Assembly (NCBI GenBank): GCA_016787705.1
Contig: JAEUTP010000010.1
Location: forward strand, 124,001-188,000
Source: Bacteroidia bacterium
GTDB taxonomy: Bacteria; Bacteroidota; Bacteroidia; B-17B0; Aurantibacillaceae
DNA length: 64,000 nucleotides
Reading direction: 5' to 3'
This document shows positions 52,986-61,169 of the stretch, one piece after another. Made by a program: the position numbers and the translations under genes. How positions within the stretch are numbered: position 1 is the first letter of the stretch; every line of letters starts with the position of its first letter. The notes beneath the pieces are model-generated. The model was given only the letters and a program-made list of their open reading frames with translations, did no database searches and was not told the DNA's origin.

Positions 52986-53001
52986 TGCGAATTATATGCC
53001 A
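52986..53001 (-). promoter_or_regulatory. Sigma-54-like promoter of the DUF892/oxidoreductase operon
   Basis: TGGCATATAATTCGCA on the minus strand from 53001 has GG at -24 and GC at -12 with the correct 10-base spacing. It is one of the two best matches to TGGCAY-N5-TTGCW in the window. The ATG lies 40 bases downstream. Confidence 0.55.
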
Positions 53002-53118
53002 CTTCCAAAAAGCTAAATTTTATGGTAACTTAGCCTTTTATAAGATGAACTGAGTGCTCAATAATTTTTTACTGAATATTGAATTGGGGAAAAAATACCA
53101 CAGCTCAAAAAAACCAGC

Positions 53119-53134
53119 TGGCATGATTCCTGCT
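53119..53134 (+). promoter_or_regulatory. Sigma-54-like promoter of the CHASE3 kinase operon
   Basis: TGGCATGATTCCTGCT has GG (53120-53121) and GC (53132-53133) with correct -24/-12 spacing. The ATG at 53168 lies 49 bases downstream. It is divergent from the DUF892 promoter. Confidence 0.55.
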
Positions 53135-53167
53135 ATATTTACTGCAAAGTTTTTTAAATGATTATTT

Positions 53168-54613
53168 ATGCCTTTAATTGACGTTAAGATATCAAATAAA
53201 AATTATTTTTATTTGATAGCAGGCTTTTCCATAATTATTATTCTTGCTTCAATATTACTAGCATTATATACTATTACAGATAATTACAGATCTCTTTCTT
53301 ATTTAGATAAAGCTTATGGAATTAACTCCAGGATAGAACGAATCTATTCAACAATGAAAGATGCCGAAAATCAGCAACGCGGCTATCTTATAACAAATAA
53401 ATCTAATTTTTTGAGGTCATTTGATAATGTAGAAAAAGATATAAATATTGAGTATAGCGGTTTGCACGATATTTTAAAAAACGAAAAAGAACAGCAGGAA
53501 AATCTTATAACCCTGAGAATAGAGATTGATATGAAAATAAAAATACTCAAAGAAGGAAAAAAATACTTTGAGACCAATAATATTAAAAACGACTCTTTGC
53601 AAAAAATACTTGCCAAAGGCGATTTTATAATGGAAAAAACCCGCGAAACAGTTAACAAAATGAAGCGGATAGAATACAAGCGTTTTTCGATATTACGTGA
53701 AAGCACATTTACAAAGTCCGAACTTTCTATATTTATTATTGCGTTAACTTCTGGCATCTCTATTTTACTTTTAATAAGTATTTTGGTTGCCTTAAAACGT
53801 GAGTATAACTCTAAAACACATATAGAAGAAAAATTAATTGAGTCAGAAAAACTCTTACAACAACAAGTGCACATGCTTAACCTTTCTAACAAAGAGTTAG
53901 AACAATTTGCTTATGTTGCCTCTCATGACCTGGAAGAACCCTTAAGAAAGATAAGCTCATTTAGTGAAAAGATACATTTAAAATTAAATGACTATCCTGA
54001 TGAAGAGGTTATTGATTGCTTAAAGCGTTTAAATACGTCGGTAGCTCGTATGAAAATACTTATTAATGATCTTTTGAATTATTCACGGGTAACCCGTTTA
54101 CTAAATATTAGTGAAAATGTAAATTTAGATACCACTTTTAAATTAATTGTTGAAGATCTCGGGATTACAATTGCAGCAAAAAAAGCAGATATAAATATAA
54201 AATCACTTGATACCATAAATGGCAATAATACACAGCTAAAACAATTATTTCAAAACCTTGTTAGTAATGCCTTAAAATTTAGCGACAAAGTAGTGCCGCA
54301 AATAAATGTAACCGCACAATATTTAACCGATGAAGAATTAAATCACACTAACTGGATAAATGATTTTACCCCTAAACACAGAAAATATTATTGTATTTTT
54401 GTCAAAGACAATGGAATTGGTTTTGAGCTACAGTATCTGCGGCAAATATTTATTATTTTTCAAAGATTACATGGACGTTCAGAATATGAAGGTACCGGCA
54501 TTGGTTTAGCAATTTGTAAACGTATTGTTGAAAATCATGAAGGTTTTATAACTGCTGAAAGTGAAGTAGGAATGGGGACTACATTTATTGTTGGATTACC
54601 TGCAAAAAATTAA
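53168..54613 (+). CDS. CHASE3-domain sensor histidine kinase
   Basis: The 481-residue protein has TM helices at about 13-35 and 186-208 flanking a periplasmic CHASE3 domain (about 40-180: MKDAENQQRGYLITNKSNFL). A coiled coil follows, then a HisKA domain with H253 (YVASHDLEEPLRK) and a HATPase_c domain (LVSNALKFSD, DNGIGFE, GTGIGLAICKRIVENH). It is the first gene of an operon with a receiver and a hybrid kinase, 3 bases before the receiver gene. The HisKA region is close to that of the PAS kinase at 43612, so the two may feed the same receivers. Confidence 0.92.
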   Translation: MPLIDVKISNKNYFYLIAGFSIIIILASILLALYTITDNYRSLSYLDKAYGINSRIERIYSTMKDAENQQRGYLITNKSNFLRSFDNVEKDINIEYSGLHDILKNEKEQQENLITLRIEIDMKIKILKEGKKYFETNNIKNDSLQKILAKGDFIMEKTRETVNKMKRIEYKRFSILRESTFTKSELSIFIIALTSGISILLLISILVALKREYNSKTHIEEKLIESEKLLQQQVHMLNLSNKELEQFAYVASHDLEEPLRKISSFSEKIHLKLNDYPDEEVIDCLKRLNTSVARMKILINDLLNYSRVTRLLNISENVNLDTTFKLIVEDLGITIAAKKADINIKSLDTINGNNTQLKQLFQNLVSNALKFSDKVVPQINVTAQYLTDEELNHTNWINDFTPKHRKYYCIFVKDNGIGFELQYLRQIFIIFQRLHGRSEYEGTGIGLAICKRIVENHEGFITAESEVGMGTTFIVGLPAKN

Positions 54614-54616
54614 TTT

Positions 54617-55075
54617 ATGAGCATTGAAACACAAGAATCAGATTTTTGTATACTTATTGTTGATGATGATATGGATGATCAGTACATGATCAAACAGGCA
54701 TTTTCAAACATTAATTTAAACGAAAAAGTTCAAACCGTTAATGATGGTGTTGAATTGCTTGACTATCTTAATAAAAGAGGAAAATATAAAGATGTTGCGG
54801 TTCTTAGTCCAAAAGTTATACTTCTTGACCTTAATATGCCTAAAAAAGATGGACGTGAATGCCTTAAAGAAATCAAATCAAACCCAAGGTTAAATAAAAT
54901 TCCAATTATAATCTATAGTACCAGCAGCAACCCTGATGATATTTCCTATGCATATGAACATGGCGCAAGCAGTTATATAACAAAACCCTATTCATACCAG
55001 GAGTTGGTGAAGATCATGGATATTTTTAAACAATATTGGTTTAACATTGTTAAAACATCACGTACTAATTTATGA
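54617..55075 (+). CDS. Rcp1-like single-domain response regulator
   Basis: The 152-residue receiver has acidic residues D16-D18 (LIVDDDMDD), phosphoacceptor D71 (VILLDLNMPKKDG), a Thr/Ser switch (IIYSTSSN) and Lys in ITKPYS. The DDxxD opening, long spacer before D71 and C-terminal extension place it in the Rcp1-type receivers that serve phytochrome-like and CHASE3 kinases. It overlaps the next gene by 4 bases. Confidence 0.92.
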   Translation: MSIETQESDFCILIVDDDMDDQYMIKQAFSNINLNEKVQTVNDGVELLDYLNKRGKYKDVAVLSPKVILLDLNMPKKDGRECLKEIKSNPRLNKIPIIIYSTSSNPDDISYAYEHGASSYITKPYSYQELVKIMDIFKQYWFNIVKTSRTNL

Positions 55076-56499
55076 GCTCAAAAGAATCAATAAGACTGCT
55101 GGTTGTTGAAGATGATGAAGATGATTACTTCCTTTTTGAAAGTAGTTTAAAAACCACATCGTTTGACAAAAAAATAATATGGGCCGATACATTTAATAAA
55201 GCGAAAGAAATTCTGCGTTCGCAACCAATTGATATAGTGGTTGTAGATTATCGTTTGGGTGTACATACCGGAATAGAGCTTGTTTCGTATATAAACGATA
55301 CGCATCCTTTTACACCAACCATTTTAATGACAGGTTTACAGGCTCTGGCAATTGATGAGCAGGCTTTAAAATCCGGGGTTTACGATTATCTGGTAAAAGG
55401 CCAATATACAAGCGAAGATCTTGACAGAAGTATTCGTTATGCGATAGAAAAATCACGTGTATTAAAATCGCTTAAAGAGAGTGAAAATAAATTTAAAAAC
55501 CTATTTGAAAATGCTGTTGAATATGTTTTTATCGTAGATGTTGATTTAAATGTAATTGACGCAAATAAATCGGCTTTAAAATTGTTTGAATGCCATAATA
55601 AAGAAGAATTGATCAATAAGAATATTTCTGATTATTTTTATCCAAAGATCTTTGAAACAGAAAAATACTCAAACCCTTCGTTAGAAATAGAATTTACATT
55701 ACACGAACAAAATAAAAAATGTTATTGTATTTTAAATCTTTCGGTTGTAGATGCTGATAAAAAATTCTACCAGCTGGTATTACATGACATTACCGAAAGA
55801 AGATCGAACGAACAAAAAGAAAAATTACTTGAAAAACAAACCTTAACAGGCAAGGTGGCAAGGGTAATTGCACATGAAATAAAAAATCCGCTCACTAACA
55901 TTCACCTTTCAATAGCTGAATTAAGAATGATATTAAGTGATAAAGATTCAAAAGAAAACCCTGAAGATTTTATTAGTATCATTGAGCGAAACGGCAAACG
56001 TATTAACATACTTATTGAAGATCTTTTAAACGCTACACGTTTTGATACAATAAATATAGGAGACCTTTATATACATGATCTTTTAAACGAGACTTTTTTA
56101 AACGTGCAGGACAGGGCAAAACTAAAAGAGATAAGCATTGAAAAAGATATACAGGAAAATATTCTTATAAAAGGCGACAAAGAAAAACTGATGATAGCAT
56201 TGCTTAATATTTTAGTTAATGCTATTGAAGCAGTTGATAAAACTGCAGGAAAATTAAAAATAAGTACTTCGGTTAATGGCGAAAATGTAAATTTAACTAT
56301 TAGTGATAACGGAAAAGGAATTCCTCAACAGGATATCAATAAATTATTTGAACCGTTTTTTACTTCAAAACAGGGAGGCACGGGCCTTGGTTTAACAGCC
56401 ACTCACACTATAATATCAAAACACGATGGCGCTATTAAAGTAATGAGTGAGATCAATAAAGGAACTTCATTTATTATAACACTCCCATTAAAAAAATAA
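55072..56499 (+). CDS. Receiver-PAS-histidine kinase
   Basis: The 475-residue protein has an N-terminal receiver (D59 in VVVDYRLGVHTG), a PAS domain (about 137-245: LFENAVEYVFIVDVDLNVIDANKSAL) and a HisKA domain with H268 (RVIAHEIKNPLTNI). HATPase_c (about 365-475) has LLNILVNAIEAV, DNGKGIP and GGTGLGLTATHTI. It has no membrane helix. A receiver at the N-terminus means that it is probably driven by an upstream kinase rather than by a ligand. The start overlaps the preceding receiver gene (ATGA), so translation is coupled. Confidence 0.92.
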   Translation: MSSKESIRLLVVEDDEDDYFLFESSLKTTSFDKKIIWADTFNKAKEILRSQPIDIVVVDYRLGVHTGIELVSYINDTHPFTPTILMTGLQALAIDEQALKSGVYDYLVKGQYTSEDLDRSIRYAIEKSRVLKSLKESENKFKNLFENAVEYVFIVDVDLNVIDANKSALKLFECHNKEELINKNISDYFYPKIFETEKYSNPSLEIEFTLHEQNKKCYCILNLSVVDADKKFYQLVLHDITERRSNEQKEKLLEKQTLTGKVARVIAHEIKNPLTNIHLSIAELRMILSDKDSKENPEDFISIIERNGKRINILIEDLLNATRFDTINIGDLYIHDLLNETFLNVQDRAKLKEISIEKDIQENILIKGDKEKLMIALLNILVNAIEAVDKTAGKLKISTSVNGENVNLTISDNGKGIPQQDINKLFEPFFTSKQGGTGLGLTATHTIISKHDGAIKVMSEINKGTSFIITLPLKK

Positions 56500-56502
56500 T
56501 TA

Positions 56503-56670
56503 TCACATACATTCTTCCTTTGTAATTAACTTCCACGATTTGGAAGGTTTGATTACTCCGCTGCCAACAAAAAATAATAGTATTATTAAAAATAACATAA
56601 TAAGTAGTAAAGCAAATTTTGTTAGTATGGTGAAAATCCTTGTAAATATTGGTAGTTGTAATGTTGCCAT
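56503..56670 (-). CDS. Small single-pass membrane protein downstream of yihY-like gene
   Basis: This 55-residue frame encodes MATLQLPIFTRIFTILTKFA followed by a strongly hydrophobic helix (about 21-37) and a polar C-terminus (KPSKSWKLITKEECM). It starts 6 bases after the stop of the YihY-like gene on the same strand, which supports a real, co-transcribed gene. No family is recognised. It may assist the YihY-like protein. It faces the kinase operon 3' to 3'. Confidence 0.6.
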   Translation of the reverse strand: MATLQLPIFTRIFTILTKFALLLIMLFLIILLFFVGSGVIKPSKSWKLITKEECM

Positions 56671-56676
56671 TTTTAT

Positions 56677-57669
56677 TTAATTTTTTGAGTCGTTTATCGG
56701 AACTATTTTTTTATCAATAGTTGTTGTATGCTCATTGATCTGCGTGTTCAATTTTTTCTCTACTATATTCTTTTCTACCCAAACAGCATACTTGTTGGGT
56801 TCTATTCTCCTATCCTTATAACGTACATACACTTGGGTAAATTCGGCCCCAAAGTATAGAATGATGGCGGAATAATATACCCATAAAAGGATAAGGATCA
56901 TTGACCCCGCCGCCCCATAGGCACTAATGCTGGCATTGTGTTTCAGATAGAAACCGATCAAAAATTTACCTAGTAAAAATAAAAGTGTAGTCACAAATGC
57001 CCCAACCCATACGTCTTTCCAAAGAATACGTGCGTCGGGTAATACTTTTAATATGAAGGCGAATAAAATGGTTGTTACAATTATCATTACACCATAGTCC
57101 AGTACAAAAAGATAATTTATAATATCTTCTGAAAAATAACGCTCGAGCCTGTGCAGAAATCCCTCTAAAAGCGTGTTTAAGACAAGCGACACGAGTAAAA
57201 TAAATCCTAATACGATTACCATGGAAAAAGACATTAACCGGTTAAGGAGCATTTTAATTAATCCTTTTTTTGGTTTGGCTTTTAATCCCCAGATAGAATT
57301 TATTGAATCCTGTATCTCACCAAACATTCCCGTTGCAGCAAGTAAAAGCGTTAGCAGACCTATAGCTGTTGCCGCAAAATTATCATGGTGCAAGGTTGTT
57401 TTTTGTAGTATTTCCTGGATCTGTACCGCAGCATCCGATCCAACAAAACCACTTATCTGCGAAAATATTTTACCTTGTACTGCCTCGCGGCCAAAGAAAA
57501 TACTGCATAAACCTATTACTACTATTAACATGGATGGCAAAGAAAAAATAGTATAATAGGCCAATGCCGCACTTAGTTTCAATACATTATCATTAAAAAA
57601 TTCAGAAAATGAATCCTTAACAATACTCCATGATCTTTTTAATACCTCTTTATTCGTTTTTGCCATCAT
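56677..57669 (-). CDS. YihY/BrkB-family inner-membrane protein
   Basis: The 330-residue protein has six hydrophobic helices and the family signatures KLSAALAYYTIFSLPSMLIV near the N-terminus, GLLTLLLAATGMFGEIQDSINSIW in the middle and SAYGAAGSMILILLWVYYSAIILYFGAEFT near the end. YihY proteins are inner-membrane proteins proposed to help move phospholipids or other lipids toward the outer membrane. The C-terminal 50 residues are cytosolic and polar. The gene is divergent from the DUF748-like gene 69 bases away, also an envelope protein of AsmA-like type. Confidence 0.9.
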   Translation of the reverse strand: MMAKTNKEVLKRSWSIVKDSFSEFFNDNVLKLSAALAYYTIFSLPSMLIVVIGLCSIFFGREAVQGKIFSQISGFVGSDAAVQIQEILQKTTLHHDNFAATAIGLLTLLLAATGMFGEIQDSINSIWGLKAKPKKGLIKMLLNRLMSFSMVIVLGFILLVSLVLNTLLEGFLHRLERYFSEDIINYLFVLDYGVMIIVTTILFAFILKVLPDARILWKDVWVGAFVTTLLFLLGKFLIGFYLKHNASISAYGAAGSMILILLWVYYSAIILYFGAEFTQVYVRYKDRRIEPNKYAVWVEKNIVEKKLNTQINEHTTTIDKKIVPINDSKN

Positions 57670-57699
57670 ATTTTATTATTTACACAAAATACGTTCCAG

Positions 57700-57715
57700 T
57701 GGCATGAAATTGATT
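57700..57715 (+). promoter_or_regulatory. TGGCAT motif upstream of the DUF748 operon
   Basis: TGGCATGAAATTGATT lies 39 bases before the ATG at 57739. The -12 GC is not conserved. Confidence 0.4.
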
Positions 57716-57738
57716 TGGGTATATTAAAATAAGATAGT

Positions 57739-58938
57739 ATGATAGAACAACATTTACCTAACCAAAACGCAAACTCAAAAAAGAAAGATGCTTCTAAAAG
57801 AAAAAAATGGAAGATTGTTTTAATCTCTATTGTTGCTGTACTTATCATCTTCAGGATTTTTCTTCCCTTTATTGTTTTACACTATGTAAATAAAAAATTA
57901 AGTGAGTTAAAAGAATATTACGGTCATGTTGAAGATATTGATATTGCCTTATTACGCGGCGCTTATGTAATAAATGATATTAAGCTTGTAAAAATAGGAA
58001 ATGACCAGGGCGAAAAAGACACGATACCTTTTTTCAGATCAAGAGAAATTGATCTTTCTGTTCAATGGAAAGCCATTTTTAAAGGTGCTATTGTTGGTGA
58101 AATATATGTTGAAGATCCTGTATTGAATTTTGTAAAAGGAAAACACAAAGATGAAGATGCAAAAGCAGATACGGCAGATTTCAAACAATTGATAAAAGAC
58201 ATAATGCCACTAACAGTTAACCGTTTCGAAATTCATAACGGGCAAATTCATTACATTGATCCTGTCTCAAAACCACGTTTAGATGTGGCAATGAAAGATC
58301 TGGAAGTTGTTGCTGAAAATCTATCAAATGTAAATGATAGCACTAAAAAACTACCTGCCCGCGCAATCGCCACCGGCAAAGCGTATGAAGGAAATTTTAA
58401 GCTAAAGGTTGATTTTGACGCTTTACAAAAAACACCAACGTTTGATATGAGTGCTGAGATCATAAATGTTAACCTTGTTTTACTAAATGATTTTTTAAGG
58501 GCATATGGCAATTTTGATGTGAAAAAAGGGAATTTTGGATTGTATACCGAATTTGCCGGAAAAGAAGGGGGCTTTGGAGGCTATGTAAAACCTATACTTA
58601 AAGACCTCGATATTGTACAATGGAATAAAGAAGAGGGTGATTTTAAACAGATACTTTGGGAGACATTGATTGGTAGCGCTGCCGCAATACTGGAAAATAA
58701 AAGCAAAGATCAATTGGCAACTAAAGTTGAAATAAAAGGAAAGTTTGATAGCCCAGATATAAATTTATGGCGCGCTATTAGTTATGTTTTGCGTAACGCT
58801 TTTGTACATGCCTTAAAGCCCTCAATAGACAATACGATTAATATAAATAAGCTTGATGATTCGAAAGACAAAACTTTCCTTGAAAAAATATTTGGCGGTA
58901 GAAAAAAGAAAACTAAAAAGAAACACAAATCATCGTGA
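57739..58938 (+). CDS. DUF748/AsmA-like envelope protein
   Basis: The 399-residue protein has a basic cytosolic start, one TM helix (about 24-48) and a large periplasmic domain. It has the DUF748 features: DIDIALLRGAYVINDIKLVK near the start, VNRFEIHNGQIHYIDPVSKPRLDVAMKDLEV in the middle, and GYVKPILKDLDIV plus EIKGKFDSPDINLWRAI near the end. The family is related to AsmA-like proteins, which form lipid-conducting bridges across the periplasm; here the length is that of short members. It ends in a Lys-rich tail and overlaps the next gene by 4 bases. Confidence 0.85.
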   Translation: MIEQHLPNQNANSKKKDASKRKKWKIVLISIVAVLIIFRIFLPFIVLHYVNKKLSELKEYYGHVEDIDIALLRGAYVINDIKLVKIGNDQGEKDTIPFFRSREIDLSVQWKAIFKGAIVGEIYVEDPVLNFVKGKHKDEDAKADTADFKQLIKDIMPLTVNRFEIHNGQIHYIDPVSKPRLDVAMKDLEVVAENLSNVNDSTKKLPARAIATGKAYEGNFKLKVDFDALQKTPTFDMSAEIINVNLVLLNDFLRAYGNFDVKKGNFGLYTEFAGKEGGFGGYVKPILKDLDIVQWNKEEGDFKQILWETLIGSAAAILENKSKDQLATKVEIKGKFDSPDINLWRAISYVLRNAFVHALKPSIDNTININKLDDSKDKTFLEKIFGGRKKKTKKKHKSS

Positions 58939-59822
58939 AAAAAGCCGGCAAAGTTGTGAGAAAAATTATTTTAGTAGTGGCCTTTTCACTTATCGGCCTT
59001 ATTACGTTTTATATATTAAAACCCGGTAAGGCAATTACATTGGTTTTTCCTGACCTGCATAAAATAAGTTATGTTAATGCTGTAATTAAAAATGATTCCG
59101 CTTTTACTACGATCTCATTACTTCTTGAAAATAAAAACTCTTACAAACTAGATATTGATACTGTAAGTTTTGAAGTGAAGTTAAACGACACAGGTATTTC
59201 AAAGCAAGTTGTACCTTTAAATATTAAACAATCACGATTTGAAGAAGATACCATTCAACTTCCTATAAATTTGCACATTAAACAAATTAAAAGTTTAATT
59301 ACTAACCTCCAGGGAAAAGATTCTACTAACGTAAATGTTAAGGGATATATTATTTATCAAACCTTTTTTGGCAGAAAAAAAATTGAGTTCAATAAAACTA
59401 CTAAAATAGAAGTGCCAATTCCTCCCAAAATAAAAATAATTAAAGTACAAAGAAATGGATTTAGCCTAAAAGATAAAATTTTAAAAGCAAACGCAATAAT
59501 TGAAATCATTAACAACGGAAAAAATATTTATGTAGAGTTAACAGATATTCATTACAATATAACCGTAAAAAACACATTACATACAAATGGTATTATTTCA
59601 AAACCAGTAACTATCAAGCCGGGCTCAAGCTTAAGAATAAATTTACCCATTGAAATTAAAATTTATCATCCTTTAAAAACTATTTGGCTAATTAAGACCG
59701 ATCAGGACCGTTTAAATTATTCGTTACAAATTAAATGTAACCTAAAAGAAAATATTTCTCAAAAATCATTTGTAAGCCCTGCCGAAATAACATCAACAGG
59801 CATGCTTGAGCTTGTTAAATAA
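58935..59822 (+). CDS. LEA-2/WHy-domain lipid-associated membrane protein
   Basis: The start is a GTG that overlaps the stop of the preceding gene (GTGA), so translation is coupled. The 295-residue product has a signal-anchor helix (about 10-28) and two tandem LEA-2/WHy-like beta-sandwiches (about 40-150: VNAVIKNDSAFTTISLLLENKNSYKLDIDTVSFEV; about 165-270: RNGFSLKDKILKANAIIEIINNGKNIYVELTDIHYNI). WHy domains occur in desiccation- and stress-tolerance proteins. Coupling to the DUF748 gene suggests a shared envelope role. It could alternatively be described as a hypothetical membrane protein. Confidence 0.75.
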   Translation: MKKAGKVVRKIILVVAFSLIGLITFYILKPGKAITLVFPDLHKISYVNAVIKNDSAFTTISLLLENKNSYKLDIDTVSFEVKLNDTGISKQVVPLNIKQSRFEEDTIQLPINLHIKQIKSLITNLQGKDSTNVNVKGYIIYQTFFGRKKIEFNKTTKIEVPIPPKIKIIKVQRNGFSLKDKILKANAIIEIINNGKNIYVELTDIHYNITVKNTLHTNGIISKPVTIKPGSSLRINLPIEIKIYHPLKTIWLIKTDQDRLNYSLQIKCNLKENISQKSFVSPAEITSTGMLELVK

Positions 59823-59973
59823 ATGCTTCCCAAATTGCGGGCATTTCTCCTCATTAATTTTAAAAAAAATAAATAAAATTCTATCAAAGCATTGATATAC
59901 AACAAGTAGTAAATTCCCCAATATAAGAAATAAAACAGGCATAATATTAGTAATTACATGTAAGATAATAAAA

Positions 59974-60153
59974 ATGAAAAATTTAAACTACATAATCGCT
60001 TTGATCCTAATTATTTTATGGGTAGTGGGTTTTTTTACTCATATTGGCGGTGTGTCTGTTCATTTTTTATTGATCGGCGCGTTTACGCTTATTTTAATAA
60101 ATGTAATAAGCGATGATATAGATAATTCACCACAACAAAATATAAACAATTAA
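59974..60153 (+). CDS. lmo0937-family small membrane protein (first copy)
   Basis: This 59-residue frame reads MKNLNYIIALILIILWVVGF, then FTHIGGVSVHFLLIGAFTLILINVI and a polar tail. It has two hydrophobic helices with the family's conserved G-F-F-x-x-x-x-G-x-x-x-H pattern. Members of the lmo0937/DUF5670 family are short and usually stress-linked. A GGCAT motif (59938-59942, lacking the leading T) lies 36 bases upstream. The second copy starts 12 bases after its stop. Confidence 0.88.
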   Translation: MKNLNYIIALILIILWVVGFFTHIGGVSVHFLLIGAFTLILINVISDDIDNSPQQNINN

Positions 60154-60165
60154 AAAACAAACATT

Positions 60166-60321
60166 ATGAGCAATTTACTTTACATATTGGCAGTAATTCT
60201 TATTATTTCATGGGCTATTGGCTTTTTTGCTTACAGCGCCGGAAGTTTAATTCACATTCTATTAGTGATAGCACTCATAGCAATAATATTAAGAGTTATA
60301 AGAGGAAAAGAAGCAATTTAA
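60166..60321 (+). CDS. lmo0937-family small membrane protein (second copy)
   Basis: This 51-residue frame reads MSNLLYILAVILIISWAIGF, then FAYSAGSLIHILLVIALIAIILRVIRGKEAI. It shares the G-F-F-x-x-x-x-G-x-x-x-H pattern with the first copy and lies 12 bases downstream on the same strand. The pair is likely a tandem duplication and an operon. A strong hairpin terminator follows at 60362. Confidence 0.88.
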   Translation: MSNLLYILAVILIISWAIGFFAYSAGSLIHILLVIALIAIILRVIRGKEAI

Positions 60322-60361
60322 ACTGAAACTTCTTCAAATTCAAAAGCAAATACTATGTATT

Positions 60362-60391
60362 ATGCCTTGCTTTAAAGCAAGGCATTTTTTA
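60362..60391 (+). terminator. Terminator of the lmo0937-type pair
   Basis: ATGCCTTGCTTT (60362-60373) pairs with AAAGCAAGGCAT (60374-60385), followed by T tract. Confidence 0.9.
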
Positions 60392-60422
60392 TGTAATTTT
60401 TTTGCACATTACTCAATAAAAG

Positions 60423-60452
60423 AAAACCGGAATATAAAATCCCGGTTTTTTA
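60423..60452. terminator. Terminator between convergent genes
   Basis: AAAACCGG (60423-60430) pairs with CCGGTTTT (60442-60449). It is usable from both sides, mainly for the minus-strand gene ending at 60474. Confidence 0.8.
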
Positions 60453-60473
60453 TTAAAGTAGAAAGTTAAAGAA

Positions 60474-60812
60474 CTATGTGTGTGGTTCTTTTTTTGTAAT
60501 ATCCCCTACTTCTGTAATGAATTGAGAAACTTTACGGTCAGCGTAAGGGCCGCCGTAAGAATCAACAAGCATCCCCTTAATACCATCATTTGTCTCTACA
60601 GCATAAACGATCGCATTGTCTGCCGGATCACTTTCGCCTTCAAAACGGTAAAAACTATTTATTTTTATTTGCTCAGGTGTATATACCTTTTTGTTTGAAG
60701 GTGCTTCTAATCCCCTTTCTTTTGCAATAAAATTTTCAGTGTAACCATCTGACTGAAGTTTATTCATACATCCAACCATAGTGGTCATTTCTTCTTTTTT
60801 AAACGGTTCCAT
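60474..60812 (-). CDS. Small conserved Bacteroidota protein, often misnamed phosphoribosylpyrophosphate synthetase
   Basis: The 112-residue protein has an N-terminal helix (MTTMVGCMNKLQSDGYTENF) and the core SFYRFEGESDPADNAIVYAVETNDGIKGMLVDSYGGPY. I know this YRFEGxSDPxDxxIVYA pattern from short Bacteroidota proteins that databases often label PRPP synthetase. The length and motifs do not match that enzyme: there is no PRPP-binding loop and it is about one third of the size. No function is known. A TGGCAC motif lies 47-51 bases upstream of its start, as for other genes in the stress island. Confidence 0.75.
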   Translation of the reverse strand: MEPFKKEEMTTMVGCMNKLQSDGYTENFIAKERGLEAPSNKKVYTPEQIKINSFYRFEGESDPADNAIVYAVETNDGIKGMLVDSYGGPYADRKVSQFITEVGDITKKEPHT

Positions 60813-61169
60813 AATTTTTGTTTTTAATTATTATCTATTTTATAAGTTTAAATAATTGTGCCAAAAACATAACACGGTAAAATGATAACATCAGGACATA
60901 TTATTTATTTTGTTAAGAAAAAAAATACCCAAAATACCACACACTAAAAACTATGTGGAAAATGTTCTTTATTGGGAAAGAAGTATACCACAAAAACTAA
61001 GCCATTTTTTATTGAGCAATATATTCTACAATTTTAGCTCAAACCCCTAATTTTATTGAGATTTATTTGGGAAATATCATATATTTTGATTGCTTTGTTA
61101 GAGTACAAAAATTCAAAATTTCAAGTGCAATTTTAGAAATGCGACAATTAATTTTTTAATCAAAAAATT
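60813..61169. other. 357-base intergenic region before the HAMP-array gene
   Basis: It contains the TGGCAC motif for the minus-strand gene (60863-60848). The remainder is very A/T-rich with no coding frame, hairpin or RNA gene that I can support. A TATATTTTG stretch near 61080 is a weak -7 candidate for the HAMP-array gene. Confidence 0.45.
60848..60863 (-). promoter_or_regulatory. TGGCAC motif upstream of the 112-residue protein gene
   Basis: TGGCACAATTATTTAA on the minus strand from 60863, 51 bases before the ATG at 60812. No GC at -12. Confidence 0.35.
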
